DNA from: Hyphomicrobiales bacterium
GTDB taxonomy: Bacteria > Pseudomonadota > Alphaproteobacteria > Rhizobiales > JAKSCL01
Length of the DNA: 44,421 bases
NCBI GenBank assembly: GCA_022360615.1
Contig: JAKSCL010000014.1
Location: 1 to 44,421 of the forward strand
Direction of reading: 5' to 3'
The position numbers were made by a program, and so were the translations under genes. This document shows, piece by piece, positions 15,731 through 24,999 of this stretch (its first letter is position 1; the number at the start of each line of letters is the position of its first letter). A model generated the notes under the pieces. It searched no databases, had not been told where the DNA came from, and worked only from the letters and a program-made list of their open reading frames with translations.

Positions 15731-16943
15731 AACGCCCATGGCGTTCGGTCACACGCACGCCTTCGAAGATCTTGTCGCTGGGATGAATGATAACTTGGGT
15801 GCCTTCTTCAACGCCTGAAAGGATTTCCGTTTCGATACCGTCGCTGTGCCCGGTTTCCACCCGCATCAGCCGGGCCTCGCCATTGCGGACGGTGAAAAGC
15901 GTCCATTCTCCATCGGTCCGGAAAAGCGCCGTAAGCGGGACTTTCAGAACGTCCTCTCCGGTCCAGGTGACAATGCGCGTATCCACCTGAAAGCCATGGC
16001 CGAGCGCTTCATAATATGACTGGTCACCTTTGAAATCGATAATCACATTCACCCGTTGTTCCTCGATTCCAAGTGCTGAGACTTTCGTGAAGCCAAAGGG
16101 TTCGACGCGGGCAACGACACCTTCGAGGGCTGGGCTGCCGCCCCAGTTCTCGATAATCACACGGTGGCCTTCCTGAACGCGGACAGCGTCTTTTGAGAGA
16201 AGATCGGTAACGATTTCCAGATCGGTCGGATCGCCGATCTCGACGAGAGGCGTACCAACCTGTACGACGCCTTCGCTTTCGTGCAGAACTTGCAGAACCT
16301 CACCGTCGACAGGCGCAGTGATGACGACACAGTCGAAGGTTTCACGGTTAAGTGCGATCTGTGAGGTCGCCGTCAACTGTGCCTGTGTGCGCGCCAATTC
16401 ATGGCCGCGCATGACGAGTTCCGCCTCGGCACGCGACCGTTCGGCTTGGCGGGCGCGATAGGCCCGTTCGGCGGCATCCAGATTGCGAGTCGGAATAATA
16501 CCGCGGGGGGCAAGCGTACGGGCCCGCTCGACCTCGGCTTTGGCATAGGTCAGCTCGGCATTGACCCGTTCAAGCTCGGCCTTGGCGAGCACTTCTGCGG
16601 CCTCGGCAGCCCGTACGGCGGCTTGCAACTCCGCTTCGGTGCGCAGGTCGAGGAAGGCAGGGTCCGCGGGTTCGAGGCGAACGACAACCGTCTCCCCCGC
16701 GACGACCTTGTCGCCTGGATCCAATTCGATCCTAAGCGCTCGGCTCGCAACGGGTGCTGAAAGGGCAAATACGTCTTTAATACGTGTTTCGCCTTCCTCC
16801 CCAATGGTGACCATCAAAGGTCCCCGGGTGACCTGCGCCATGTCGACGGGTACGGGCCGCGGCCAGAACGCAAAGGTCAAACCGGCGGCCACAAGAGCCA
16901 GCAGCGTTCCCCAAACGAAAAGGCGTTTTGTGGCGACGGCCAT
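15729..16943 (-). CDS. HlyD/MacA-type periplasmic adaptor of an ABC exporter
   Basis: 404 aa. One N-terminal anchor (LFVWGTLLALVAAGLTFAFW) is followed by a biotinyl-lipoyl half-motif (LDPGDKVVAGETVVVRLEPADP), a long coiled-coil hairpin rich in Ala/Glu (about 95-190; RTEAELQAAVRAAEAAEVLAKAELERV), the second lipoyl half (VITAPVDGEVLQVLHESEGVVQVGTPLVEIGD) and beta-barrel domains. Such adaptors join an inner-membrane transporter to the outer membrane or deliver substrate across the periplasm. It is 4 bp downstream of the FtsX-type permease gene and belongs to the same operon with the ATPase, like DevBCA and MacAB sets. Confidence 0.88.
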   Translation of the reverse strand: MAVATKRLFVWGTLLALVAAGLTFAFWPRPVPVDMAQVTRGPLMVTIGEEGETRIKDVFALSAPVASRALRIELDPGDKVVAGETVVVRLEPADPAFLDLRTEAELQAAVRAAEAAEVLAKAELERVNAELTYAKAEVERARTLAPRGIIPTRNLDAAERAYRARQAERSRAEAELVMRGHELARTQAQLTATSQIALNRETFDCVVITAPVDGEVLQVLHESEGVVQVGTPLVEIGDPTDLEIVTDLLSKDAVRVQEGHRVIIENWGGSPALEGVVARVEPFGFTKVSALGIEEQRVNVIIDFKGDQSYYEALGHGFQVDTRIVTWTGEDVLKVPLTALFRTDGEWTLFTVRNGEARLMRVETGHSDGIETEILSGVEEGTQVIIHPSDKIFEGVRVTERHGR

Positions 16944-16947
16944 GCAA

Positions 16948-19311
16948 TCACTCCCGGGTCTTGAGGACGGCGATCAGATCGAGCCGACCGAGCTTGCGGT
17001 TAACGAGAAGAGCGGACAGAAAGGCAGCGGCGATCGCTACCACCATCGCCACGCCATAGCTCGCGGGCGAAACTATCAGTGGTATGCGGTACAATTCGGT
17101 GTCGAAAGCCGTCGTAATCGTTAGCGCGAGAAGCCACCCCGCAGCACAGCCGATCGGCAGGGCCAAAGCCACCAGCAGCGCGCTTTGGCCAAGCAGGATG
17201 TAGGAGATTTCAAAGCGCGTGAAACCGAGAACCCGCAAGGTGGCAAGCTCGCGCGCCCGCTCCGACAAGGCAATGCGCGCGGAGTTGTAGACGACACCGA
17301 TGCACAAGGCGGCAGCGAAGGCCGAAAAAAAGCCGATAAAGATGAGTATGGTCTGGGCGACCGTCTCGTTGAAATTGTCGATTGCAGCTTGGACGACGAG
17401 AATGCCTGACACCCCCGGGGTGTCTTTCAGTTCACGGAAGAATCGCGGCGTCTCCTGGGAATCGAGGCTGATATGGACGGTATCCACAGCCGGGCGCTCG
17501 CGCATGATCCGGTTCAGCGTCTCGATCCGCGCATAGGCGGGAAAGCCCAGATAGGTCTCGAACAATCCCGTCACTTTCATATCGACGATGGGCCGCCGGT
17601 CTTCGAGCACTTCAACCGTGACCGTGTCGCCGACGCCCACATTCAGGATGTCGGCAAGCTTTGTCGACAGGATGAGGCCGTCACCGACAAGCGGCACTTC
17701 GCCCCCCTCCACATCATAGATCAGGTTGAGGTGGGGGTGTTCGATGCGGCTGTTGAGGCCAACCCGTTTCTCCCGGTGCTCTGCGCGCATGATCGCGGAA
17801 AGGTTGCGTTCTGGTTCAACGGCTTCGACGCCTGGCATATGCCGGAATTCGGCGAGGACCGTGCTCGACCGCACTTCGGTGAGGCCGATGCTCACATCCT
17901 GGCGTTGGCCGGCGACATAATAGCTGTCGATCATATGGTCGATCGCGTCGAGCCACTGAAGGGCGCTCACGACGACTGCGACCGACATGCCGACACCGAA
18001 GGATGTAACGAGAGAGCGTCCAGGCCAGCGCAAGGTGTGGCGGAAGATCATGCGTGTCGGCTGGTCCAGTCCGGTGACGAAGCCGAGACGCGAGAACGCG
18101 CCCTTCGAGAACACCGGCGGAGAGGGCGGGCGCATGGCCTCGGCGGGCGCAAGGCTGATGGCCGCTCTCACCGCAAGCGCTGCCCCTGCGAGCGCTGCTG
18201 CAAGGCTGGCGATCGCGCCGATGGCGAAGCTTGCCGGGCTTGGCCGGAAAATTAGGAACGGCATGCTGAAGTGATCAGCATAAACCGCTGTATTGTAGTG
18301 GCCCAGCGCCGCGCCAACGGCCCAGCCGACAAGAACGCCGACCATGGTGATGGCAACGACGATTTTGGTGTAGTGAAAGACGATCTCGACATTCGAATAT
18401 CCGAACGCCTTGAAAAGCCCGATGGTGCTGCGCTCGGTCGCGATCAAACGGCTTATGACCATGTTGGTCAAAAAGGCTGCGACCGACAGAAAGACCGTCG
18501 GCAGGATGACGGCCATCGATGCAAGCTGGTCGAGTTCGCTCATCAAGAACCAGTTCGAAATCTGGTCCTTGCGGGCGACCGCGAAACTCCCGCCATAGGG
18601 TTCTAGAAGCTGATCGAGACGGTCGATGACGTCTTCCGCCGCCGTGCCCGGCAGCAAGGTGAGGGAGACGTTGTTGAAGGCTTCCTTGAGATCGAAGGCA
18701 GCCGCCAGCGCGTCCTCTCCCATCCACAATATGCCAAAGCGCAGATGGTCAGGGATCAACGCATCCGGGGCTATCGCATAGGCGTACTCCGGCGACAGCG
18801 CGATGCCGACGACGGTGAGGGTCCGTTTCTTGCCGTTGATGATCGCCTTGAAGGTGTCGTTCAAGGCAAGTCCATGCGCCTCGGCAAACGGTTCATTGAC
18901 GATCACCTCGTCCGGCGCGTTCAGCGCGACGAAACGTCCTTCGCGCAACACCAGTTGGTTCAGAACCGGCTGCTTGTTTTCCGGCACGGAGTTGATGATG
19001 CTCATCACCGGTTCTTCAAAACCGTCGATATCGAGAAGCGCGGCTTCGACGATCCGTGTTTCGACCGTTTGGACACCGGGGATGTCGGCGATGCGCTCGG
19101 CAAGGCTTTGCGGCGCACGCTTCAGCTGGGCGAAGACGTTCGCGAAACGGTAGCGCTCATAATAGGCTTCTGTGGTTGTTCGCAGCGCTTCCTGAGCGGA
19201 CAGCGACATTACCATCAGCCCGACGCCCGAGCCGATGACAAGCGCAACGGCGATCACCTGTGTCCGAAGCCGCCACAAATCCCGCCACATCTTTTTGTCA
19301 AGGGGATGCAT
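16948..19311 (-). CDS. ABC exporter permease with two FtsX domains (DevC/MacB-like, long type)
   Basis: 787 aa, twice the size of a single FtsX-type permease. An N-terminal anchor (WRLRTQVIAVALVIGSGVGLMVMSL) leads into a large periplasmic domain, then three membrane segments (LASMAVILPTVFLSVAAFLTNMVISRLIATERSTIGLFKAFGYSNVEIVFHYTKIV ...), a second anchor and periplasmic domain, and a second FtsX domain (ILIFIGFFSAFAAALCIGVVYNSARIALSERARELATLRVLGFTRFEISYILL). The ERARELATLRVLGF motif is the family coupling segment to the ATPase. It sits between the ATPase (6 bp) and adaptor genes. Substrate may be lipid, lipoprotein or toxic compound; not determinable here. Confidence 0.85.
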   Translation of the reverse strand: MHPLDKKMWRDLWRLRTQVIAVALVIGSGVGLMVMSLSAQEALRTTTEAYYERYRFANVFAQLKRAPQSLAERIADIPGVQTVETRIVEAALLDIDGFEEPVMSIINSVPENKQPVLNQLVLREGRFVALNAPDEVIVNEPFAEAHGLALNDTFKAIINGKKRTLTVVGIALSPEYAYAIAPDALIPDHLRFGILWMGEDALAAAFDLKEAFNNVSLTLLPGTAAEDVIDRLDQLLEPYGGSFAVARKDQISNWFLMSELDQLASMAVILPTVFLSVAAFLTNMVISRLIATERSTIGLFKAFGYSNVEIVFHYTKIVVAITMVGVLVGWAVGAALGHYNTAVYADHFSMPFLIFRPSPASFAIGAIASLAAALAGAALAVRAAISLAPAEAMRPPSPPVFSKGAFSRLGFVTGLDQPTRMIFRHTLRWPGRSLVTSFGVGMSVAVVVSALQWLDAIDHMIDSYYVAGQRQDVSIGLTEVRSSTVLAEFRHMPGVEAVEPERNLSAIMRAEHREKRVGLNSRIEHPHLNLIYDVEGGEVPLVGDGLILSTKLADILNVGVGDTVTVEVLEDRRPIVDMKVTGLFETYLGFPAYARIETLNRIMRERPAVDTVHISLDSQETPRFFRELKDTPGVSGILVVQAAIDNFNETVAQTILIFIGFFSAFAAALCIGVVYNSARIALSERARELATLRVLGFTRFEISYILLGQSALLVALALPIGCAAGWLLALTITTAFDTELYRIPLIVSPASYGVAMVVAIAAAFLSALLVNRKLGRLDLIAVLKTRE

Positions 19312-19317
19312 GAGGCC

Positions 19318-20067
19318 TCACCATGTGATCTCGTGGGCCGATTTTTTCGTGCTGTTCACCGTAACGTCGGCGATCATGCCATCGGCAAGGCGAATCACGC
19401 GGTCGGCCATGTCGGCGAGCCCGGCGTTATGCGTGATCAGCGCCGTCGTCGTTCCAAGTTCCTTGTTGATCTTTTCAATGACTTCGAGGACGACGACGCC
19501 CGTCTGGCTGTCGAGCGCGCCCGTGGGCTCGTCGCATAGAAGGAGGCGGGGGCGCTTCGCGATGGCCCGCGCAATGGCGACCCTCTGCTGCTCGCCGCCC
19601 GAAAGCTGCGCTGGGAAATGCTCAAGCCGTTCCCCGAGGCCGACAAGGCGCAACGCGTCGGAGGGCGTCATCGGGTCGGGCGCGATTTCGGTGACAAGGG
19701 CCACATTTTCCTCAGCCGTGAGGCTTGGAATGAGATTGTAGAACTGGAAAACGAAGCCGACATTGTCCCGGCGGTAGCGCGTCAGCGCCGAATCGCCAAA
19801 GGACGACAATTCAACGCCGTCGAAAAACACCGTTCCGGCAGTTGGATGATCGAGACCGCCCAGAATATTCAGCAAGGTGGACTTGCCGCTTCCCGATGCC
19901 CCGAGAAGAACGATCAGCTCAGACGGGTAGAGTTCGAGATCGATACCGCGAAGAGCATGAACAGACACCTCGCCGGAATGATAGACCTTCGTCAGCCCCG
20001 ACGCCGAAAGCACTGAGGGTCGCGATGTCCTATCGGTTTCGGCGGTGGCTGTTTGCTTCATCGTCAT
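19318..20067 (-). CDS. ABC exporter ATPase (LolD/MacB-type)
   Basis: 249 aa with every nucleotide-binding motif: Walker [22 protein letters not shown]-loop [20 protein letters not shown], signature [19 protein letters not shown], Walker [13 protein letters not shown] and H-loop ALITHN. The YNLIPSLTA and CDEPTGALD wording places it in the LolD/MacB/DevA group that drives FtsX-type permeases. First gene of the three-gene exporter operon, divergent from the P-type ATPase gene. Confidence 0.92.
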   Translation of the reverse strand: MTMKQTATAETDRTSRPSVLSASGLTKVYHSGEVSVHALRGIDLELYPSELIVLLGASGSGKSTLLNILGGLDHPTAGTVFFDGVELSSFGDSALTRYRRDNVGFVFQFYNLIPSLTAEENVALVTEIAPDPMTPSDALRLVGLGERLEHFPAQLSGGEQQRVAIARAIAKRPRLLLCDEPTGALDSQTGVVVLEVIEKINKELGTTTALITHNAGLADMADRVIRLADGMIADVTVNSTKKSAHEITW

Positions 20068-20293
20068 GGCGCGTCCATCGAATTACAGAAAGACCCGATA
20101 CATCCGGTTATCACTACTCAGCGTTCCGCGGGGACAAAATGATGAAACCGCAGCCTCTTTCTTTGATTTATGTCGGACTTCGGCAAGGTTGTGTCAGGGA
20201 CAACACGCATTGTGTTCATTGGGGAAAGTCAAATTCTGTGCGGGTGAGGGCGTTATGATTGGTGTTCCGGTGGAGCGTAGAGGGTAGTCTGGC
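20068..20293. other. Divergent promoter region between ABC exporter and P-type ATPase
   Basis: 226 bp without a coding sequence I can support. It must hold promoters in both directions. A ribosome site-like GAGGGTAG lies just before GTG 20294. I see a GTTGTGTCAGGGACAACAC inverted motif (about 20188-20206), a possible operator, but no match to a known metal regulator box. Confidence 0.35.
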
Positions 20294-23200
20294 GTGAACG
20301 AACAGGACCCGCTTCGGCATTCGCGGGAGCTGAAATTCAGTGTTGAGCACAGCACGGTCCCGGGCCGCATGCGCTTGCGTTGCGCGGATTTGAAAGGCGT
20401 GACCTTGAGGTCGAAGCGGCTTGCGGAAGCGCTGCGCAGCGCGCTTTCCGACCAAAGCGTCGACGTGCGTCATCACACCGGTAGCGTGATTATCCGCTTC
20501 GACCCCTCGGTCGATGCCGCTCAGATCATTGCAAAGGCGGGCGCGGCCCTCGATACGCCGCCTGCTTTCAGGCGTGCCGGCGCACCGCCCGAAATCCAGA
20601 TCGGCGATCTGTTCATCTTGTCCGCAAGAGCGGCTCCGGCGGAAACCATGCCCCGGCCCGAGTTCGTCCCAAAGGCGAACTGGCATGCCCTGCCCGTGAA
20701 CACGCTTGCGGAGAAACTCGGCCTTGAAAGTCTCAGCGGCCTGAGCGCAGACAAGGTTCCGGAGCAACGGGCACGTTTCGGCGGAAATGTGCTCCGTACC
20801 GACGCGCCGCCCTCTCAGTTCAAACTCTTGATGCGGCAGTTCGACACGCTGCCGGTAAAGATGCTGGTAACGTCGGCGGTGGTGTCCATCGGCACGGGCG
20901 GCGTGTTCGATGCATTGGCGACCCTGTCGATTGTGGCTGTCAATGGCGTCCTTGGCTATGTCACGGAAGGAGAGGCGGAGCGCACTTTGCGGCGATTGAC
21001 GGAGCCGACGCAGGAGAAGGCTTCTGTCATCCGCGATGGCGTCGAGCAGGAGGTGCTCTTTAGCGAGGTGGTGCCTGGCGACCGGTTGGTGCTGCGGCCC
21101 GGTACGCAGATCCCGGCCGATGCACGCATTGTCGGGGCCACCGATCTGCTGATCGATGAATCGGCACTCACCGGCGAAAGCGTTCCCGTCGACAAGACCG
21201 TGGAGGATGTACTATCGGCGGCCCTGCCGCTGTCCGAACGCGCCAATATGGCCTACACGGGCACGCTCGTTGCGAACGGCAGCGGCGAGGCGGTTGTCGT
21301 CGCCACCGGACGCGCCACCGAGGCGGCGCAGGTGCTGCTTTTGAGCGAAGGGGCCGAGCGTCCGCGTGCGCCGATTGAAGACGATCTCGACAAGCTGGGC
21401 GCCCGCCTCGCCCGATACTGCATTGTCGCATGCGGGGTCTTTTTCGGGATCGGCGCGCTGCGCGGCTACGGACTCTCGGTGATGCTAAAGGATGCATTGG
21501 CGCTCGCCGTTGCCGCTGTGCCGGAAGGACTGCCGGCGGTCGCGACCACCACCCTTGCCCTCGGTCTGAGGCGCATGGAGAAGAAGGGGATTTTGATCCG
21601 CCGCCTCGACGTGGTCGAAACCATCGGTGCGGTCGAAACCATTTGCCTCGACAAGACAGGCACGCTGACCGCAAACCGCATGACCGTCGAGATGGCGATT
21701 GCCGGTGGGCGCGAATGGAGCGCCGATGCGTTTGCGTCGGCCAATGATCCGGTGCTCCATGCCCTTGCCGAAAGCGCCGCGCTCAACAACGACGCCGGCA
21801 TCGCGGACGGAGAAGCCTCGCCATCCGGCTCGTCGCCGACCGAGCACGCTTTGCTGGAGTTTGCCATTGCCGCGGGTGCCGATGTCGCTCAACTGCGCGA
21901 ACAACATCCGCGCCTTGAAACGGTTGGGCGCAGCGCCGGGCGGCGCTTCATGTCCACCGTTCACCCCGCGGGTCCGCGCAAACGCCGGCTGATTCTCAAA
22001 GGGTCGCCCGAGGAACTTCTCGACCGATGCGGGTGGCAAAAAACGGCGACAGGGCGCAGGCGCCTTAAACAGGAGGATCGCGAACGTATCCTCGCCGAAA
22101 ACAAAGCCCTCGCGGCGCGGCCTTCCCGGGTTCTCGGATTCGCCGAGGGAAAACCGGACGGCGCTGGTGATGAAGATCCGCGGGATCTTACTTGGCTCGG
22201 CCTTGTCGGCATGGTCGATCCAATCCGGCCCGGTGCCAAAGACTTCATCAAGGCGCTACACCGCGCGAGCATCGACACGGTGCTGATCACCGGCGACCAG
22301 GCGGCAACCGCAGAGGCCGTTGCCCGCGATCTCGACCTTTCGAACGGCGCACCGGTACAGACGGTTGATTCAGCCCATATCGAAGATCTCGATCCGGAAT
22401 TGCTGGCGGGTCTTGCAAAGCACACGCATGTTTTTGCACGCGTCAGTCCCCGCCAGAAGCTTCATATCGTTTGCGCGCTTCAGGCGGCGGGCCGTGTGGT
22501 TGCCATGACCGGCGATGGCGTGAACGACGGTCCCGCATTGAAGGCCGCCAATGTGGGCATCGCGATGGGTGAAAGCGGTACGGATCTGGCCCGCGATGTC
22601 GCGAATGTCGTTATCACCGACGACGAGTTGTCGACCCTCATCGATGCGATTGCGCAAGGCCGTGCGCTTTACCGCAATATACGCCGATCCATCGAATTCC
22701 TGGTCACGACGAACCTTTCGGAAATCGTGGTGGAGATGATTGAGGCCATCCACGGGCCGGGCGAACTCGAAACGCCTCTGGAGCTGTTGTGGATCAATCT
22801 GGCAAGCGATGTTGCGCCGGGGCTCGGTCTCGCACTCGCCGATCCCGATTTCGACGCCATGTCGACACCGCCGCGCGACCGCGACGAACCCATTATCCCG
22901 GAGCGCGATCATCGGCGTATCGCCGTCGATACCGCAACGCTTTCAGCCATGGCGCTGACGTCGCATTTCGTTGGTTTGGCGCGTCATGGGCCCGGTCCGC
23001 AGACCCGCGGCATGACCTTCGTTACCCTTGCTGTGGGGCAACTTCTTTTCACGCTCGGCTGCCAGCGCACCGACCCCCGCCGCCTCGACCTTCTGTTTGA
23101 GAACAGGACGCTTGATCTTGCCGTGCTGTCCTCGATCGGCTTCACTGCGCTACCCTTCTTCGTTCCGCCGCTCGGCCGGTTGCTTGGCGTCGCGCCCCTT

Positions 23201-23326
23201 GCCGGGAGAGACCTTTCTATCGCGCTAACGGCAGCCGTGATCCCGCTCGCTCGCAAGCTTGCAAGCCGGGGGCTGATATTCCCGAAATCTGAAACGATCG
23301 ATCTCTCATGCAAGACTTCATCCTGA
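20294..23326 (+). CDS. P2-like cation-transporting P-type ATPase with N-terminal HMA2-like domain
   Basis: 1010 aa. Residues about 14-90 (STVPGRMRLRCADLKG ... VIIRFDPSVDAAQII) resemble the HMA_2 fold and lack a CXXC metal motif. Then comes a cation ATPase N-terminal segment (LGLESLSGLSADKVPEQRARFGGN), ALTGES near 291, the membrane AAVPEGLPAVATTTLALGLRRM, phosphorylation motif DKTGTLT near 452, KGSPEE, and MTGDGVNDGPALKAANVGIAMG. The PEGLPA membrane motif and C-terminal ELLWINLASDVAPGLGLALADP place it with P2 (Ca-type) pumps rather than CPx heavy-metal pumps, but the usual NLVTD ligand segment reads NLASD. Its ion is therefore uncertain. The end overlaps the metK-like gene by 19 bp. Confidence 0.88.
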   Translation: MNEQDPLRHSRELKFSVEHSTVPGRMRLRCADLKGVTLRSKRLAEALRSALSDQSVDVRHHTGSVIIRFDPSVDAAQIIAKAGAALDTPPAFRRAGAPPEIQIGDLFILSARAAPAETMPRPEFVPKANWHALPVNTLAEKLGLESLSGLSADKVPEQRARFGGNVLRTDAPPSQFKLLMRQFDTLPVKMLVTSAVVSIGTGGVFDALATLSIVAVNGVLGYVTEGEAERTLRRLTEPTQEKASVIRDGVEQEVLFSEVVPGDRLVLRPGTQIPADARIVGATDLLIDESALTGESVPVDKTVEDVLSAALPLSERANMAYTGTLVANGSGEAVVVATGRATEAAQVLLLSEGAERPRAPIEDDLDKLGARLARYCIVACGVFFGIGALRGYGLSVMLKDALALAVAAVPEGLPAVATTTLALGLRRMEKKGILIRRLDVVETIGAVETICLDKTGTLTANRMTVEMAIAGGREWSADAFASANDPVLHALAESAALNNDAGIADGEASPSGSSPTEHALLEFAIAAGADVAQLREQHPRLETVGRSAGRRFMSTVHPAGPRKRRLILKGSPEELLDRCGWQKTATGRRRLKQEDRERILAENKALAARPSRVLGFAEGKPDGAGDEDPRDLTWLGLVGMVDPIRPGAKDFIKALHRASIDTVLITGDQAATAEAVARDLDLSNGAPVQTVDSAHIEDLDPELLAGLAKHTHVFARVSPRQKLHIVCALQAAGRVVAMTGDGVNDGPALKAANVGIAMGESGTDLARDVANVVITDDELSTLIDAIAQGRALYRNIRRSIEFLVTTNLSEIVVEMIEAIHGPGELETPLELLWINLASDVAPGLGLALADPDFDAMSTPPRDRDEPIIPERDHRRIAVDTATLSAMALTSHFVGLARHGPGPQTRGMTFVTLAVGQLLFTLGCQRTDPRRLDLLFENRTLDLAVLSSIGFTALPFFVPPLGRLLGVAPLAGRDLSIALTAAVIPLARKLASRGLIFPKSETIDLSCKTSS

Positions 23327-24462
23327 CATCGGAATCCGTCACCGTCGGGCATCCGGACAAGCTTTGCGACCAGATCTCCGACGCGGTTGTCGATGCCGCC
23401 CTTGGCAATGGCGTTCCGGTTCCCCTTCATGCGGAATGTGCGCTTGCGAACGGTATCGTTTTCTTGTCTGTCCACCATGGTCAGGCCGCAAGTCTTGACC
23501 TGATTGAAACCACGCGCCGCGTCATCACCGATGCTGGCTATATTGAGGGCGCGTTCACGGCTGAGCGCTGCACGGTTCTAACGAATACCAGCGTCGTTGC
23601 TGTCGAAAGCGGCTGGACGGACTCCGACGCCATGACCGCAAGCCGGGCTGTGACGGCCTTCGGTTTTGCCTGCAGCCACACGCCCGAATTCATGCCCTAT
23701 CCCGTTTGGTGCGCCCACCGTATCACGCGCGCGCTGGATGCTGCGCGGAGAGGAGACGCACTCGCCTATCTCATGGCCGATGGCCAGGCCCAGGTGGCGG
23801 TCCGCTTTAAAGACCGGCAGCCTATTGGCATTGACAGCATGGTTTTAACGACGGCGTTGAACCAGGATGCACCGAGTGACGACGACGACTTGCGCGATGA
23901 TCTCATGCGGCATGTCGTCAGCGCCGCATTCGACAACGCGCCGGTTATGCCCGGCAATTCCACCCGCGTTGTTGTCCGCCGCGCGGAACCTTCTCCAGCA
24001 GGCGGCCCGGCGAACCACGCCGGCCTCACCGGCCGCAAGATCGCCGATGACGGTTATGGCGGCTATGCGCGGCAAACGGCGACGGCCCTGAGCGGGAAGG
24101 ATCCTTCCCGGATCGACCGCATCGCAGCCTACGCAGCACGTCATGTGGCGAAATGCGTGGTGGCGGCGGAACTGGCAGACGAGTGCGAGGTCCAGCTTTC
24201 CTACTCAATCGGCGATAGTGCCCCTGTGAGCTTTGAAATTGATACCTTCGGTTCGGGAAAAGACCCCGATTCATCGCTTTCCGGGCGGTTGGCGGATGTT
24301 TTCGATTTGCGTGTCGGTGCCATTGTCGAGCGCTTCGGCCTTTGGAACCTTGTGCGCATGAGGGGCGGGCGATTTTACCGCGATCTCGCCGTCTATGGCC
24401 ATTTCGGCCGTAACGACCTGGAAGCGCCTTGGGAAAACACCGGCATGGCGGCTGAAATCTGA
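23308..24462 (+). CDS. Divergent S-adenosylmethionine synthetase paralog (MetK-like)
   Basis: 384 aa, full MetK length and clear homology throughout: TSESVTVGHPDKLCDQISDAVVDA, GLTGRKIADDGYGG, SGKDPSRIDRIAAYAARHVAK, CEVQLSYSIG and the terminal YGHFGRNDLEAPWEN. Several residues that act in catalysis in E. coli MetK (numbers from memory) are altered: Asp118 of GDQG is Arg (SRAVTAFGFA), Lys165 is Gln (ADGQAQVAV), Asp238 is His (ANHAGLTGRK), Lys269 is Arg. His14, Arg244, Lys245, Lys265 and Asp271 equivalents remain. The start ATG lies inside the end of the P-type ATPase gene, which implies coupled translation. It is unlikely to be the housekeeping enzyme; activity may be changed. Confidence 0.85.
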   Translation: MQDFILTSESVTVGHPDKLCDQISDAVVDAALGNGVPVPLHAECALANGIVFLSVHHGQAASLDLIETTRRVITDAGYIEGAFTAERCTVLTNTSVVAVESGWTDSDAMTASRAVTAFGFACSHTPEFMPYPVWCAHRITRALDAARRGDALAYLMADGQAQVAVRFKDRQPIGIDSMVLTTALNQDAPSDDDDLRDDLMRHVVSAAFDNAPVMPGNSTRVVVRRAEPSPAGGPANHAGLTGRKIADDGYGGYARQTATALSGKDPSRIDRIAAYAARHVAKCVVAAELADECEVQLSYSIGDSAPVSFEIDTFGSGKDPDSSLSGRLADVFDLRVGAIVERFGLWNLVRMRGGRFYRDLAVYGHFGRNDLEAPWENTGMAAEI

Positions 24463-24501
24463 CACACCGTCCTTGTCCGCGGTTCCGGTCGCAACGGTCT
24501 G

Positions 24502-24981
24502 TTATTTCTTGCCGTTGCCGCTCATGAGCGAAAAGACACTCATCATCAAGGTCGCGGTTGGCCCGATGAGGCGGCCTTGGGTGGCCTGAAAAACCGCCGC
24601 CCCGAAAAGCAGAATGCCGAGCGCGGTCTTTGCGTCGAGTGCGCCCTTCGTTTGCTTACGTACCGCCCAGTCCAGTTGAGCGGCGCTGAACCGGGTGATC
24701 TGGGAGATGGGCAGAACCTCCTTCGGCCTTGGCGTAATGGTGACGCGGCCGGTCCCGACAAGCGCCTTGGTGACCGCCGCCGCGTTTCCTTCAAACTCAA
24801 GGATGATGGTGCCGGTGCTCGGCCGGCCGACAATGCGGGTTAGGTTCGGCAAGGCCGAAAGCGCATCGGCGAACGCCGCCATCCGTTCGTGGTTTTCCGC
24901 AAGATCGGGCGCGCGTAGCCGGAGACGGCCCGGCGCTGCGTGAACAAGGCGCATTCGAATGGGCGGGGGAGAGGCTTTCAT
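24502..24981 (-). CDS. HMA2-domain small membrane protein
   Basis: 159 aa. The first 85 residues (RMRLVHAAPGRLRLRAPDLAENHERMAAFADALSALPNLTRIVGRPSTGTIILEFEG) look like the N-terminal domain of the neighbouring P-type ATPase: APGRLRLR, a helix, and a strand ending in a polar turn, without CXXC. The C-terminal part has one or two hydrophobic segments (ALGILLFGAAVFQATQGRLIGPTATLMMSVFSLMSG). I read it as a detached HMA_2-type partner for that ATPase. It is convergent with the metK-like gene (39 bp between stops) and follows the DUF5132-like gene by 18 bp. Confidence 0.7.
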   Translation of the reverse strand: MKASPPPIRMRLVHAAPGRLRLRAPDLAENHERMAAFADALSALPNLTRIVGRPSTGTIILEFEGNAAAVTKALVGTGRVTITPRPKEVLPISQITRFSAAQLDWAVRKQTKGALDAKTALGILLFGAAVFQATQGRLIGPTATLMMSVFSLMSGNGKK

Positions 24982-24999
24982 TGCTCCAGGGTTCTGCTT

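Noticed and set aside
23200-23310. Possible SAM riboswitch upstream of the metK-like gene
   Set aside because: The region is coding sequence of the P-type ATPase and the genes overlap, leaving no leader for a riboswitch.
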